NCBI GenBank assembly: GCA_030035585.1
Contig: CM057469.1
Location: 17,354,501-17,418,500, forward strand
Length of the DNA stretch: 64,000 nucleotides
Direction: 5' to 3'
DNA from: Dugong dugon
Lineage: Eukaryota; Chordata; Mammalia; Sirenia; Dugongidae
Positions within the stretch are counted from its first letter, which is position 1, and each line of letters begins with the position of its first letter. The translations under genes were made by a program, and so were the position numbers. A model generated the notes under the pieces. It was not told the origin of the DNA. It worked only from the letters and a program-made list of their open reading frames with translations, and searched no databases. Below, in pieces: positions 21,646-33,458 of the stretch.

Positions 21646-21735
21646 AAGGGTTTCCAAGGAGAAGCTGGTGGATTCGAACTGCTGACCTTTTGGTTTAGTA
21701 GCAGATCTCTTAACCACTGTGCCACCAGGGCTCCA
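21646..21735 (-). mobile_element. AfroSINE, antisense, tail truncated
   Basis: Only the head half is present: 'tttccaaggagaagctggtg', an antisense B box (GGATTCGAACTGC) and GTGCCACCAGGGCTCC. It abuts arm B of the inverted duplication exactly where homology ends. Confidence 0.85.
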
Positions 21736-23419
21736 TTTTGATATTAGTCTTAAAATATTCTTTCATGCTATGAATTATATAACTTGAGATAAAATGATGC
21801 CAAGCGTATCGTAATGGTTGTTCTTTTCATTGCCATTTTAGTATGACTCACTGTGTAATGCTCTTTAATGTTTTGCTTGAATTAATGTGAATGTTTTATG
21901 GGAATACCAGATTTCAAGGACTTATCAACAGCTTAATTCTTAGTTTAATGTTAAAGCACATCAGCTGAGGTATACATATCATCAAGGGGGAAGTTCTACT
22001 TTGCTTACTTTAACTTTGGTAACTCAAAAGGAGACATTTAAAAAAAAGTCACCTGGGTGCAGTAGAAAATCAGTTTTGTTGCTGTGAACAGTAAATCCTT
22101 TCTAAGTCTGCAAATGGTTTTGGTTTAGGTTCAAGAGGGGGCGGATGAAATCACCCTGGTGGTAGAAGAACATATGCCCCAAGTCAGAAGAAACCTGAAA
22201 CTTGAGGGTTACTGGTTTTATCCCAGAGAAATCTACTTGTAATCATGGAATCTTGGGAGTAAGAGGTTCCCTGGTCCATCCTTGCCTGTGGTGCACTGTT
22301 TTCCTCTCTCTGTTCCCAGCTGGTGGTTTTCCAAGCTCTTATTGGATGTTCTCCCTGACTGAGAAGTATGTAGCTTTGATTCCCCAGCATCCCAAATTAG
22401 GGCAATAATTATTTCTCACTGTACCTTAAGTTATCGTGTTTCTAGAGCTTGTTACCTTAATTTTATTGACCAAAATTATGTGTGTATTAGCTAAGGGACT
22501 GGTCACTGCTTTAGGAAAAAAGGCACTGTACTGAGATTGAGTAGCTGCTTGTCCCCCGATGAGTGAGAGGCACCTCTGGAACCTCTGAGTAAGGATTGTG
22601 TAGCATCCACCTTGGCTGCTAATCTAAGATAGAGGGTTTATGCTTGGCCCCAGTCTGGGCCAGGTGAGGGGATAGGGTGGCTTCCATCACCCACTGTAGC
22701 TGTGCAGAAAATTTAGGAGAGTAAACCTACAGCTTGTGCCACATGAATGCTAATGTAAGTGATGGGTATAGAGAAGCTGAAGATAAAGATACGTGTTGAG
22801 TCAATTTATAGAGGTGATAAGTACCTAATAGGCATCTGTAGCATTGAGAATCTTATCAGTTGGGAGGAGTGCCATTGCTTTATACAAAGTGTCCTTAAGT
22901 GTAAAGATGATTTGCTCTGGGCTGACCCAGCAAGTCACCTCTCACGCAACCTGAGAATCACTTTGGTGATAGAAAATACAAAATTATTTTTGCTGTCCAG
23001 TGCCGTCTTATAAGAAAGCTGTATTAGAGAACATAATTACACCCGCTTTCTCTTAGAAAAGTATATCTGGATAGATGTTTATTAATCTCACATTACTAAG
23101 ATTTTTGAAACGTTTTAATAAAGTAAGAAATGTGTTGATAATTGTTGAAGCTAGTGGATGGATACAAGAGAGTGCATTCTAATTTAGTTCTTTGTTTTAA
23201 TGTTTTATTGTAGGAAATGTTTAATTAGAAGTACTTTAAATCTGTGTGTACTTTAAACAGAAAATTTCACATGGAACCTCAGGAGCTGAATGTCTGTTAT
23301 TAGAAATAAAAGAAAGATTTGAGTTTCTCGTTTTTTAGTGAGGCTTAAAAATGAATATGCTCAAGAAGGCCAAATCCAAACAAGAGTCAGGGAGGGTATT
23401 TTCTGGTCCACTTGACTCT
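21736..23419. other. Gap without a gene
   Basis: Mostly unique DNA. The stretch from 22133 reads openly for some 35 codons after a weak acceptor-like 'ggtttag', but no donor or family was recognised. The frames at 22184-22408 and 22759-23013 lack motifs. Confidence 0.5.
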
Positions 23420-23530
23420 AAATAATTTATTCATTTAATAAATATTTATTGTGTGTCTTCTGCATGCTAGTCATGTTCTGGGTGCTGAGGATACGGCAGG
23501 GAACAAAACACACAAAAATTCCTGTTCTGT
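23420..23530 (-). mobile_element. L2 3' end, antisense
   Basis: 'attcatttaataaatattta', then 'ggtgctgaggatacggcagg', then 'aaaaattcctgttctg' is the antisense L2 3' terminus. Confidence 0.8.
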
Positions 23531-23689
23531 TCTTGACACAAAGCTCAGCACATTACGTGCATTTTTACACCTAACCACAGTGCCCAGCACAATGCCAGAT
23601 GGCAAGGTGTACCCTTAATAAAGTGTGTTAAATGAGCAACTTTATAAAATAAGTGTGCTTTTTTCTTTTCTTAAATCCCTTTTGACATT

Positions 23690-23815
23690 TGAGGTAATTG
23701 AGGCTTAAAGAGAGGTAACTTGACCCAGATCACCCAGTGACAGAACTGGATCTTGAACTCAGATCTTTCTGACACTCAATCCCAAGCTACAAACCATGAA
23801 CCTGTACTGTCTCCA
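23690..23815 (-). mobile_element. MIR, antisense
   Basis: 'gaggcttaaagagaggtaac', then 'gatcacccagtgacagaact', then 'gatcttgaactcagatc'. Core MIR in reverse. Confidence 0.75.
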
Positions 23816-24227
23816 GGATTGTGCGTGTGTAGACACATCCTTTCTCACTCACAGACACTTTTATACTGCATTTAGCTGTACTTTTAGGTGAATGTCTTGA
23901 GATGCAATTAAATTAAATCTCCTATCATTTAAAGCATTAGTTGTTAGATATTTTTATTTTGATTTAGGCTAATTTTTTTTTCTTGTTTTAAATTGTCTTG
24001 GTGTTTGGTCTTCACCCCTGTCATAATGTTTAGAACAATATAACTGAGCACTTAGCACAGCACCATGTTCTCATAGTAGGTCTTCAACAGATGTTGTTGA
24101 GATTGGGAAACTGGGAAGGCCTTAGCAGATAGTCTTCTGAGTCATTTTTGTCATTAGCTACATCTGTATTTCTTAGATTACCTGAGATTGACTTTTATTT
24201 TATTTTATTTTCCCCAGTTACTCATTT

Positions 24228-24427
24228 ACCTTTTGCCATCAAGTCATTTCCAACTCATGGCAACCCCATTTGTGTGTCAGAGTAGAGCTGTGTCCCATAG
24301 TGTTTTCAGTGACTGATTTTTTGGAAGTAGATTGGCAGGCCTTTCTTCCAGCGTGCCTCTGGGTAGGCTTGAACCTCCAACCTTTTAGTTAGCTGAGTGC
24401 ATTAACTGTTTGCACCACCCAGGAACT
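24228..24427 (-). mobile_element. AfroSINE, antisense
   Basis: 'tgccatcaagtcatttccaa' to 'tttgcaccacccaggaac', with 'gattggcaggcctttct' inside. Long-body subfamily. A short tail-like scrap (TTGACTTTGATACATGGTGA) lies at 24548-24570. Confidence 0.85.
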
Positions 24428-24869
24428 TTTCTCAGTTAGTTGGTATTTAATAATTAGTTGTCTTAGTACCATGTAGTGTCCTAAGTGTAGATATCTTAAT
24501 GATGTAGGTGGCTTTTGTGCTGCAGTATAGGTATTAAAAACAAACAAGTTGACTTTGATACATGGTGACCCCATGTATACAGGTATAGGCTTCTTTAAAG
24601 ACCCATTCTGAATATAGTGTATATTTAACCTCAGTTAGGCAGTCAGTGAAGCAGTATATGGCTCGGAGGAGAAACTCTTGAGTTGTGAGTAGGTAAAGCT
24701 AGATTAAAATTTTGTCTTTTCCAGTTATTTGGTCTCCAACAAGTTGCATAAATCCCATGAGCTTTAATTTTTTCTTTTATAAAAAGAATTCTGTATTGTC
24801 TGTTGCAATAATAATTACCATGTAACTGAGTATGTACTACATGCAAAACAAAGAATAATGACACAGTGA

Positions 24870-24965
24870 GTTTAGTTAAACCTGTCCTAAGTCACAGAGT
24901 CACTAAGGGTCAGAGCCAGAATTAAACCCTGGTCTGTCTAATTCCAAAGCCTGTGCCTCGTACCT
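24870..24965 (-). mobile_element. MIR fragment, antisense
   Basis: 'aagtcacagagtcactaagg', then 'gccagaattaaaccctggt'. Partial. Confidence 0.6.
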
Positions 24966-25884
24966 GTAGGTATGCCATAAATAATAGTTCTCTTCTACTC
25001 TTTTCTTTATATTGTTTCTCTAGATTTAGGAAAGAGCATTGGAATATATCATTCTAAGAGGTGATTTTAGAACATGAGTTTTTTTTTTTTTAAAGGTACA
25101 GTACCTGTTGGAGAAAGCTTTCATAGTTAATTTGTTATCAGTAATACTAGATTTTAATTTCCAAAGCCTAATAAATTTTTTGATTACACTAGTTCAGGTA
25201 TCCCATAAGGAGAAAAAATAGAATGCAGAAAAAAAGAAAAATCTGAATAGATCTTAACAGGGACTGTGCAAGATAATTTTTAGAAACAGCTTGATTCTGA
25301 AAAAGAGAAATGAGGTTCAAATATATTAGGAATTAACCAAATTTTAATGTTGATCTAGAGTCAAGCAAGGTCAATTTATGTCAGAGATGTCTTTAAATAT
25401 AAGGGCCTAATGCATATTGTTTTTAATAGAGAAGCATGACTACTTGGAACAGTTTCTTTTTGTAATCCCTCCTTTAAAAAGTTGCTGAGCTGGAGTAATC
25501 CAGAGACAGGCTGTCTTTCGCAGCTTTTTGTGTCATATTTGAGAGTTGAATAGTCAAGAATTTCGTGTCTTAATGATGTGTCTGTTTTTACATGTAATGT
25601 TCAGTCAAATGCCAAGTTGAAAAGCTTGTCTGCCAAAAAAAAAAAGTGTTTTTTCTTCTGTATATTTGCATAGGGAGAGGGAAAAATATGTTTTGTCCTT
25701 AGAGTAGAAAAAAGGACATTCTACAAATCAGCGTATTTTAGGTAGGTCTTGAACTTCATTGAAACTTTTCACATTGCTTGAAAACAGAACTTTGGTTCAG
25801 AACTTGAATTTAGCGTCTAAATGCCTGTTTGCACAGGTAAGTAAAACCTTCTTAGTGGTTAGTTAGGTGGCAAAACAAAGTGGT
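24966..25884. other. Gap without a gene
   Basis: AT-rich unique DNA. A 49-base acceptor/donor-bounded stretch at 25788-25836 is discussed as a possible exon. No other coding signal. Confidence 0.5.
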
Positions 25885-26055
25885 TTAGAATCTTGCAACT
25901 CAAAGTGTGATCTTGTGGACCAGCAGTGCCCATGTAAGTAGGAGCTTTTTGGAGATGTAAAATCTCAGGCCCAACGCTAGACCGACTGAATCAGAGTTTA
26001 CATTTTAACAAGCTCTCCAGGTAGTTTGCATGTGTTTTAAAATTTGAGAAGCACC
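25885..26055 (+). mobile_element. hAT-derived MITE (MER class)
   Basis: 'caactcaaagtgtgatcttg' at the left and 'aaaatttgagaagcacc' at the right are inverted ends. The middle carries 'gactgaatcagagtttac' and 'taacaagctctccagg'. Diverged. Confidence 0.65.
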
Positions 26056-26186
26056 AGTTGAGCATGAACTATGGAACCAGACTACCTGGGTTTGAATCCT
26101 GTATCACATACTTACCAGCTTTTTGACATTAGACAAGTTTTTTAACTTCCCATGTCTCAGTTTCCTTATTTATAAAACAGGATAAG
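26056..26186 (+). mobile_element. MIR, sense, interrupted
   Basis: 'gaaccagactacctgggttt', then 'cttaccagctttttgacatt', then 'tataaaacaggataag'. Cut by the AfroSINE at 26187-26395. Confidence 0.8.
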
Positions 26187-26395
26187 ATTGTTGTTGTTAG
26201 TTGCCATTGACTTGATTCCGACTCATGGCGACCTCGTGTGCAGAGTAGAACTGCTCCATAGGGTTTTCAAGGCTGTGTGTGACCTTTCAGAAGCAGATTG
26301 CCAGCCTGTCTTCCAAGGTGCCTCTGAGTGTTTTCAGACCACCAACCTTCTGGCTAATAGTTGAGCACTTAACCATTTGTGCCACCCAGGACCCA
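26187..26395 (-). mobile_element. AfroSINE, antisense, with target-site duplication
   Basis: Opens TTGTTGTTGTTAGTTGCC and ends at 'gtgccacccaggaccca'. Flanked by AGGATAAG at 26179-26186 and 26396-26403. Inserted in a MIR. Confidence 0.9.
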
Positions 26396-26409
26396 AGGAT
26401 AAGGTAGTA

Positions 26410-26644
26410 CCATATTTTATGCAAATAAAAATGCAAATAACGCACACCTTCTGCGTTTGTTTGCAGGCCGTGCCCCCCCCCCCGCCCCCCGGTATTTTCT
26501 TAAGTGTGCTCTACTAATTTTTTTTTTTTACAGCAGCATGTGGAAGAGGATTGGCATGGTGGAGCTTGTGAGGGTGCCTTGTGGGGTGAGGGCACTGCTG
26601 GCAAACAAACACAGAAGGCACACATAATATGTGCAAAAGTATGG
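26410..26644. mobile_element. Palindromic MITE-like element
   Basis: Long imperfect inverted ends. The left arm reads CCATATTTTATGC, then CACCTTCTGCGTTTGTTTGC. The reverse complement of the right arm reads CCATACTTTTGC, then GCCTTCTGTGTTTGTTTGCC. The arms extend inward for about 75 bases (a GTGCCC block on both sides), leaving a short loop with a C-run (26473-26490) and a T-run. No coding capacity. I did not recognise the family. Confidence 0.6.
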
Positions 26645-26648
26645 CTAC

Positions 26649-28546
26649 ATTTATATGTGTAAAAGTATGGCTACGTTTGTAATGCTTAGAGGGGTCTAGT
26701 TCATAGGAAGTGCTCTACGAGGATTAGCAATATATTTTAAAAATTTAGAGTGCGGTGCGTACAGTAGATACACAGTTACAGAATAAAATACCCATATTCA
26801 TTAGAATGAAACTCACTATTAGGTTATTGGTAAAGGTTTTTGGGTTTTTTTTTTTTTTTTTTTGAATATAGCTTTAGGATCATATACTAGTGTTACCTTT
26901 CTGTATAGTATTTCTGTATTGCCTGTCACAGAATAACAAAGTGAAATCTAGATAACTTACGACTTTTGTTTTAAGCGTGAATAAAATCAGTTCAAGCTAT
27001 TGCTTCAGAGTAAAAACTTTTAATACACGATAAATCATTGTAAAGTTGTAGTTGAGAATTTGGTCATCTTTGCCAAAAGTACCAAGGGCAGCACCTAATT
27101 ATTCTGAGTAGTACAGAAAGGATCGATTTTGTTACTTCTCTCTCATGAATCCTGGCCCTAAAACTTAGATCCTACCCCTTACCCTTGCTGCTACTTGACT
27201 GAATTGCCTCCTAAACAGCAACTTCTTGGAAAGGAGATTCAGGAAAGCAGGAAAAAAGAGATAGTGGACAGCAGGGGGTGGGGAGGGACATGACCTGCAG
27301 CAACACCACTTCCCTTTATCACCTCTCCTGTTTCCCCTCTCCCTCTATAAACTTGAAATAGTTACTGACCTTTGCTCTAAATGTTGGAATTGTCTATACA
27401 TGTTGGAGATAAAAAAACAAACAAAATCCAAGGTCTACGTTTTATAATTCTACAAGTAGAATTAAGTTTTGCTATTAATGATTGTTTACTATCAGCTTTT
27501 AAAAAGAGTAGTCAAGCTTCGTTTCTCCTGAATTTTATAACAACTGTCTAAAATCGAATGCCTTTCTTATCCTGAGGTAAAAACTACTGTAAATTTAACA
27601 AGTTTAGGTAAAACTGAAAACACCCTCATGTAGAATTTAGACTATTTGACCTGCTGTTCCAATTAATTTACTTAGGTGTTAACTATGATTAAAATAAGAC
27701 TTCAGTATCTTTGGTAGGTATAGATGGTATAAAACAAGTTTGAGTGGCCCTATAGTTTTGAGTGGGGATGTGAGGTGGAGGAGATTTTCCTTTGTTTGTT
27801 AGAGCCTGCAGTCCTTCTTCCCAGCAGGGAGGTGCAAGCTGTGGGGCACGGTGACTATTATGGTTTCAGAATATGAGTTGAGGAGCACAGTGCGTTGCAA
27901 TAGATTCTTGAAGTGTTTGTAGAGGAGCCTGTGCTGGGGAAGGCTAGTTCTCTTGTCTTTACTCCACCTCTCTGTCTCTTCCTCTTTTTCTCTCTATCCC
28001 TTTTTGTTTCTCTGCTTCTGTCTCTATGCATTCAGGGCACAGGCAGATCACATCATAAAGCTTAATATTTAATTGTTTGAATTGAACCTTAAACATTCAG
28101 CAATAAACCATTCCATTCCTGTATTAAGCAGACATACACCCAAAGCCTGCTGGCAAGCCAATGAAAAGAATTTATGAACGTTTTTAAGGGTTTCCTAACA
28201 ACTAATGAGGAAGAAAAACACTTTGCTCAGGGGCTAGGCAAGTGGATGGTGATCATCTTATAACATCCTTAAGAAACATATTTAACAATTGAGGAAAAAG
28301 AAATATTGACAAGAATTAGAGGAGCTGATAGAGAGTTGCATATAGGTTATGTACACAAAGCCATGTTTATAATACTTACATTTAAAGGGCTTTAAGGGTA
28401 ATTTTGACTATCCACAATTTTTGCTGTCTACACTAACTTCAAAACCAAACCCCTGCAAAGATATGACTCCACTATGTATCTAGCTCTTTCCTTGAGGGTC
28501 CAATGGAGAAGGTGATGAGGACAGAGAAATAACAGATATTGATGTG
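26649..28546. other. Gap without a gene
   Basis: Unique DNA. A T-run of about 18 at 26846-26863 and a polypyrimidine/CT-rich stretch near 27960-28030 are the only landmarks. No open frame of note. Confidence 0.55.
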
Positions 28547-29051
28547 TGTCTTAGTCATCTAGTGCTGCTCCAACAGAATCACCACAGGTGGATGGCTTTT
28601 AACAAAGAGAAGTTTATTCTCTCACAGTCAAGTAGGCTACAAGTCCAAATTCAGGGCATCAGCTCCAGGAGAAGGCCCTCTCTGTCAGCTCTGGAGGAAG
28701 ATCTTTGTGATACATCAGTCTTCCCTTGGTCTGGGAGCTTCTCTGCACAGGAACCTCAGGTCCAAAGGATGCACTCTGCTCCCGGCACTTGATGGTATGA
28801 GGTTCCCATGTGTCTCTGCTCGCTTCTTTATTTTATATCTTAAAAAAGACTGGCTTAAGAAACTATCCAATCTTGTATAACCTCATCAGTATAACTACCG
28901 CTAATCCATCTTATTAGATCATAGTGATTGAATTTACAACACATAAGGACATCACATCAGATTACAGAATGGTACACAATCATACAATACTGGGAATCAT
29001 GACCCAGCCAAGGTGACAGATATTTTTTGGGGACACAGTTCAGTCCATGAC
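28547..29051 (-). mobile_element. Solo LTR, ERVL-MaLR-like, antisense
   Basis: Reverse complement of the 12281-12782 family: starts TGTCTTAGTCATCTAGTGCT and ends 'cagtccatgac'. GATGTG flanks it on both sides (28541-28546 and 29052-29057). 505 bases, no internal region. An 82-residue frame inside is LTR sequence, not a gene. Confidence 0.88.
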
Positions 29052-29057
29052 GATGTG

Positions 29058-29462
29058 GATTTAGGAAGCCTGTTTTCAGAATGAGACAACAGTCCTTTTA
29101 GATTTAAAGGACAAAACAGTTTATTCCATTCATGTCTTTGCTAAACAGAACACTTTAATTTTCCGGTTTTATATATATTCAGAATACCAGAGTACTACCC
29201 TAGAATGGCTTGTTTTCTTTATACAGAAAATATTCAAATACAGAAACATACTGTGAATGTGGGAAATTTAAATTAGGGTAAATAAGTAAATGGAGAGTTA
29301 ATGGGCTTTTTTTGAAAGGGTGCCAAAAGACTATTCTGAGTGAGTGATCTTGTCATTTGAAGTTGGTTTTAGTTTTATAGTCACCATATAGATTTTTTAA
29401 ATGGAAAACATTAGTAGAATAGATAAATAAGTAAATCTCTAACTTTAACTTACAAACTCTGC
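29058..29462. other. Gap without a gene
   Basis: AT-rich unique DNA. Nothing recognised. Confidence 0.5.
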
Positions 29463-30268
29463 TTATTCATTCAATACGTACTTTTTTAGTGGCTATGAGT
29501 CAGTCAGGGAACCCTGGTAGCCCAATGGTTAAGTCTCAGCTGCTCACCAAAAGGTTGGTGGTTCGAACTTACCAGCCACTAGGTGGGAGAAAAGACCAGA
29601 TGATCTGCTCCCGTAAAGATTACAGCCTAAGAAGCCCTGCAGAGTAGTTCTGCTATGTCACATTGGGTCGCTATGAGTCAGAATGGATTCCACAGCACAC
29701 AACAAACAATAACGTGAACCAGTCACTGTCCTGGGTGCTGAGATTGCGGCAGAAATCTTCTAGACTGATAAGGTCTTCCCTGCCCTCATGTACCTTACAT
29801 TCTGGGGGAGAGACAGCAACAAACAAACAAATGAAGATAATTTTAGATTATGGTAAGTGCCACCAGCAGGATGATGTGATAGAGAATGTCTGGGGCAGAG
29901 ATTTGAGGCCCCTTTAGATAACAGTGGTCAGGGAAGGGGCTCTCTGAAGAGGTAACATTTGAACTGAAACCAGTGGTTGGAAATGAGCGAGCTATGGCAG
30001 TTGCTGTGGGGTGAGCATTTCAGGCTGAGGCCCAGCATACGCAAAGACCTTTGAGTTAGGACGAGGCTAAGCATCTTCATGCAGTAGAAGGAAGGCCAGT
30101 GTGGCTGGTGTGGGGTCAGCTTGGGGAGTATTGCAGAAATACGCAGAGCCACATTATGCATTGTCTTGTAGGACATGGTAAGGAATTTAGGTCTATTCTA
30201 AGTGCAATCTGAAGTCTTGCAGGGTTTTAAGTAGAAGGATAGCATAATTTCATTTACTTAAAAAGACA
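29463..30268 (-). mobile_element. L2 LINE, antisense, split by a SINE
   Basis: Left part 'ttattcattcaatacgtact' (29463). After the SINE comes 'ctgtcctgggtgctgagatt', then 'gccctcatgtaccttacatt', 'gatgatgtgatagagaatgt', and the upstream part 'ctgaagaggtaacatttgaa'. This is the antisense L2 3' end and 3' UTR order. Confidence 0.8.
29506..29712 (+). mobile_element. AfroSINE, sense, long body
   Basis: Head GGAACCCTGGTAGCCCAATG, B box GGTGGTTCGAACTT, body 'gggagaaaagaccagatgat', tail GAGTCAGAATGGATTCCACA and an A/C-rich end 'caacaaacaataac'. Confidence 0.9.
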
Positions 30269-30269
30269 A

Positions 30270-31583
30270 GAAAGAAAGAAAAGACCAAAATGGATGTCGG
30301 AAGAGACTCTGAAACTTGCTCTTGAACACTGAGTAGCTAAAGCAAAAGGAAGAAATGATGATGAAAGAGCTGAACAGAAGATTCCAAAGGGCAGCTCGAA
30401 AAGACAAAGTATTATAACGACATGTGCAAAGACCTAGAGTTACAAAATCAAAAGGGAAGAACACACTCAGTAATTCTCAAGCTGACAGAGCTGAAGAAAA
30501 AAATTCAAGCTTTGAATTGCAATATTGAAGGATTCTGTGGGCAAAATACTAAAAGGAAGCATCAAAAGAAGATGGAAGGAATATACAGAGTCACTGTACC
30601 AAAAATAATTGGTCAACGTTCAGCCATTTTAGGAAGTAGCATATGATCAGGAACCGATGGTACTGAAGAAAGAAGTCTAAGCTGCACTGAAGACACTGGT
30701 GAAAAATAAGGCTCCAGGAATTGGTGGAATACCAATTGAGATGTTTCAGCAAATGGATGCTGCATTGCAAGTGCTCACTCATCTATGCCAAGACATTTAT
30801 AGGACAGTTACCTGGCCAACCAACTGGAAGAGATCCATATTGATCCCTATTCCAAAGAAAGTTGATCAGTCGAATGTGGAAATTATTGAACATCATTTAA
30901 TATCACACACAAGTAAAATTTTGCTGATCATCATTCAAAAGTGCTTGCAGCAGTACATCAACAGGGAACTGCCAGAAATTCAAGCCGGATTCAGAAGAGG
31001 ATGTGAAATGAGGGATGTATTTGCTGATGTCAGATGGATCCTGGCTGAAAGCAGAGAATAACCAGAAAGAGGCTTACCTGTATTTTATTGACTATGCAGA
31101 GGCATTCGACTGTGTGGGTCGTAACAAATTATGGATAACAATGCAAAGAATAGGAGATCCAGAACACTTAATTGTGCTCATGCAGAACCTGTACTTACAC
31201 CAAAAGGCAATCGTTTGAACAGAACACGGGGTTGCTGCATGGTTTAAAGTCAGGAATGGTGTGCGTCAGGGTTGTATCCTTTTACCATACTTATTCAATC
31301 TGTATGCTGAGCAAATAATCTAAGAAGCAAATAATGCAGAGGAAGTGGGGAGGCATCAGGATTGGAGGAAGACTCATTAACCACCTGTGTTATGCAGATG
31401 ATACAAGCTTGCTTGCTGAAAGTGAAGAGGACTTGAAGCACTCACTGATGAAGATCAAAGACTATAGCTTTCAGTATGGATTACACCTTAACATAAAGAA
31501 AACAAACATCCTCACAACTGGACCAACAAGCAACATTATGATAAATGGAGAAAAGATTGAAGTTGTCAAAAGGATTTCATTTT
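30270..31583 (+). mobile_element. RTE (BovB-like) LINE, 5' segment, reverse transcriptase
   Basis: 5'-truncated RTE-clade LINE, continued at 40597-41190 after an L1 insertion. The translated pieces give reverse transcriptase landmarks in order: the finger region (KNKAPGIGGIPIEMFQQ, then IPIPKK) at 30700-30850, QAGFRRG near 30980, motif A (FIDYAEAFDCVG) near 31090, VRQGC near 31263, and the catalytic motif C (CYADDTSLLAES) near 31390. The family normally has an AP endonuclease ahead of this domain; here it is missing. Frameshifts after about 31060 and 31218 and a stop near 31320 break the frame, so it is a dead copy. Confidence 0.88.
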
Positions 31584-32752
31584 GGACAGGCGGGGCCAAG
31601 ATGGCAGAATAGTCAGATGCTTCCAGTGGACCCTCTTACAACAAAGACCCAAAAAAACCAAGTGATTCTATTATATATGGCAGTCTGGGAGCCCTGAACA
31701 TTAAAGGCAGAGTTGAGGAACAGGATTGAGTGGCAGGGGGAGGGAGAGACAGTTTGGAAGCAACAAGGAGTTGCCAGACCTGACCCAGCAAGAGCCTGAG
31801 CCCTTCAGGCCTGATCAGCTTGGGGGTGAGTGGTGAGGCAGGCAAGTAGCCATGCTTGGGAGGTGCGTTTTCTGTACCAGAAGAGACCCAGCACCAGAGA
31901 GTCTACACGGCCACCCAGAACCAGTGAGAAGCAGCGCTCGATGGGTGAAAGATAAGTAATTGTGTATGGCCTACTGTGTGGATCAAAAACACCCCCCTTA
32001 GGGAAAAACTTCTCTCCCATTTACCTTTGTGCTCCCTGCTCTGCACTTGGTCCTGGGCCGACTTCAGCAATTGCTGAGTACAGTGGGCCAGAAGTAGGAT
32101 CTGTCACATGGCTGGAGCCATTCTCCCTGCTTTGGAGAGTGAACAAATTAACAGAGGGAAAAAGTGTCAACTCTTTCAGCTGTGAAGTGGCAGGTTTGTG
32201 ACATTTGACACTGCTCTGCCGATAAAGCAGGGTCTTCACCTACTCACATCAAGGGTGTGAGGACTGGTGGCTCCACCTACACCACCTAGACACCTGTGAT
32301 AGGGGCCCAAGAATAAGAGGTGCCCCCCAGTCCTTACAGCTAACAGCATTAGTTGCTCATAGGCTGGCTGCAAAACCCACCCACCCAGGTGCTCTAGGGA
32401 ACAGGGACACGCCTTCCTCCTGGATACTCGGGGGTAGCTGTCAGCCCCCTGCATTGCTTAGAGTGTGTCCCCCTGCTGCAGCCAGATGCCTCTGCCTACA
32501 CCAATCACTTGTGCCTGTCTAGGACTGTAGGTGAGAGCCTACACGCTCTGAGCTGAATCCATACAGGAGGAGTGGGCGGACTCTTGAGCTCATGTACCTA
32601 GTAACAGATCTAACCACCTGGTGACAGGACATTAGAGCTTCAAAGGTGCCAATAATCAAACTAGCTCATACGAACAGCCTATTTGGGCATATCAAAACAA
32701 AACAAGAAGCTAGAACACAGTAAGCAAACATAAAATAAATATAATAACCTTA

Positions 32753-33420
32753 TTGATGGCTCGGAGACAACAGGCAATACCAAATCACATAAAGAGGCAA
32801 TCCATGATGGCTTCAGCAAGCTCCCAAAATAAAGAATCTAGAAATTTTCCAGAGGAGGAAGATTTCTTGGAATTACCAGAGGCAGAATACAAAAGATTAA
32901 TATACAGAACTCTTCAAGACATTAGGAAGGAAATTAAGCAAAACACAGAACACCCAATAGAGGAAATTAAAAAGATTAGAGAAGAGCATAATGACAAATT
33001 TAACAGGCTGCAAGAATCTATAGAGAGACAGCAATCAGAAATCCAGAAGATTAACAATAAAATTTCAGAATTAGACAACTCAGTAGAAAGTCATACGAGC
33101 AGAATTGAGGCAATGGAAGTCAGAATCAGTGAGACTGAAGATAAAGCATTTGACACCAACTTATTTGAGGAAAAATCAGATGAAAGGATTAAAAAAATGA
33201 AACCCTAATAATTATGTGGGACTCTTATCAAGAGGAATAACTTACGAGTGACTGGAGTACCAGAAGGGGGTGGGGATATAACAGAAAATACAGAGAGAAC
33301 TGTTGAAGATTTGTCGGCAGAAAACATCCCTGATATAACGAAAGATGACAGGATATCCAAGATGCTTATCAGACCCCATGTAAGGTAGATCCCAAAAGAA
33401 ACTCACCAAGACATGTTATA
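32753..33420 (+). pseudogene. L1 ORF1 protein, N-terminal and central part, broken
   Basis: L1 ORF1p is an RNA-binding, coiled-coil nucleic acid chaperone that forms trimers. The 151-residue frame from 32753 is rich in Glu, Lys and Gln with coiled-coil spacing (from about residue 55, EIKQNTEHPIEEIKKI). After a stop near 33206 the RRM-like part follows in another frame (NLRVTGVPEGGGD, near 33238). The C-terminal domain is cut away by a processed pseudogene at about 33459. A second methionine at codon 2 is equally possible as the start. Confidence 0.85.
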
Positions 33421-33458
33421 ATCAAACTTGCCAAAAGCAAAGCTAAAGAGATAATTTT

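Noticed and set aside
22133-22240. Open stretch after a weak acceptor-like site
   Set aside because: No donor, no known family, and a stop soon after. Likely chance.
32753-33205. 151-residue coiled-coil frame as a host gene
   Set aside because: Position after an L1 5' UTR, coiled-coil composition and a following RRM-like piece identify it as L1 ORF1.
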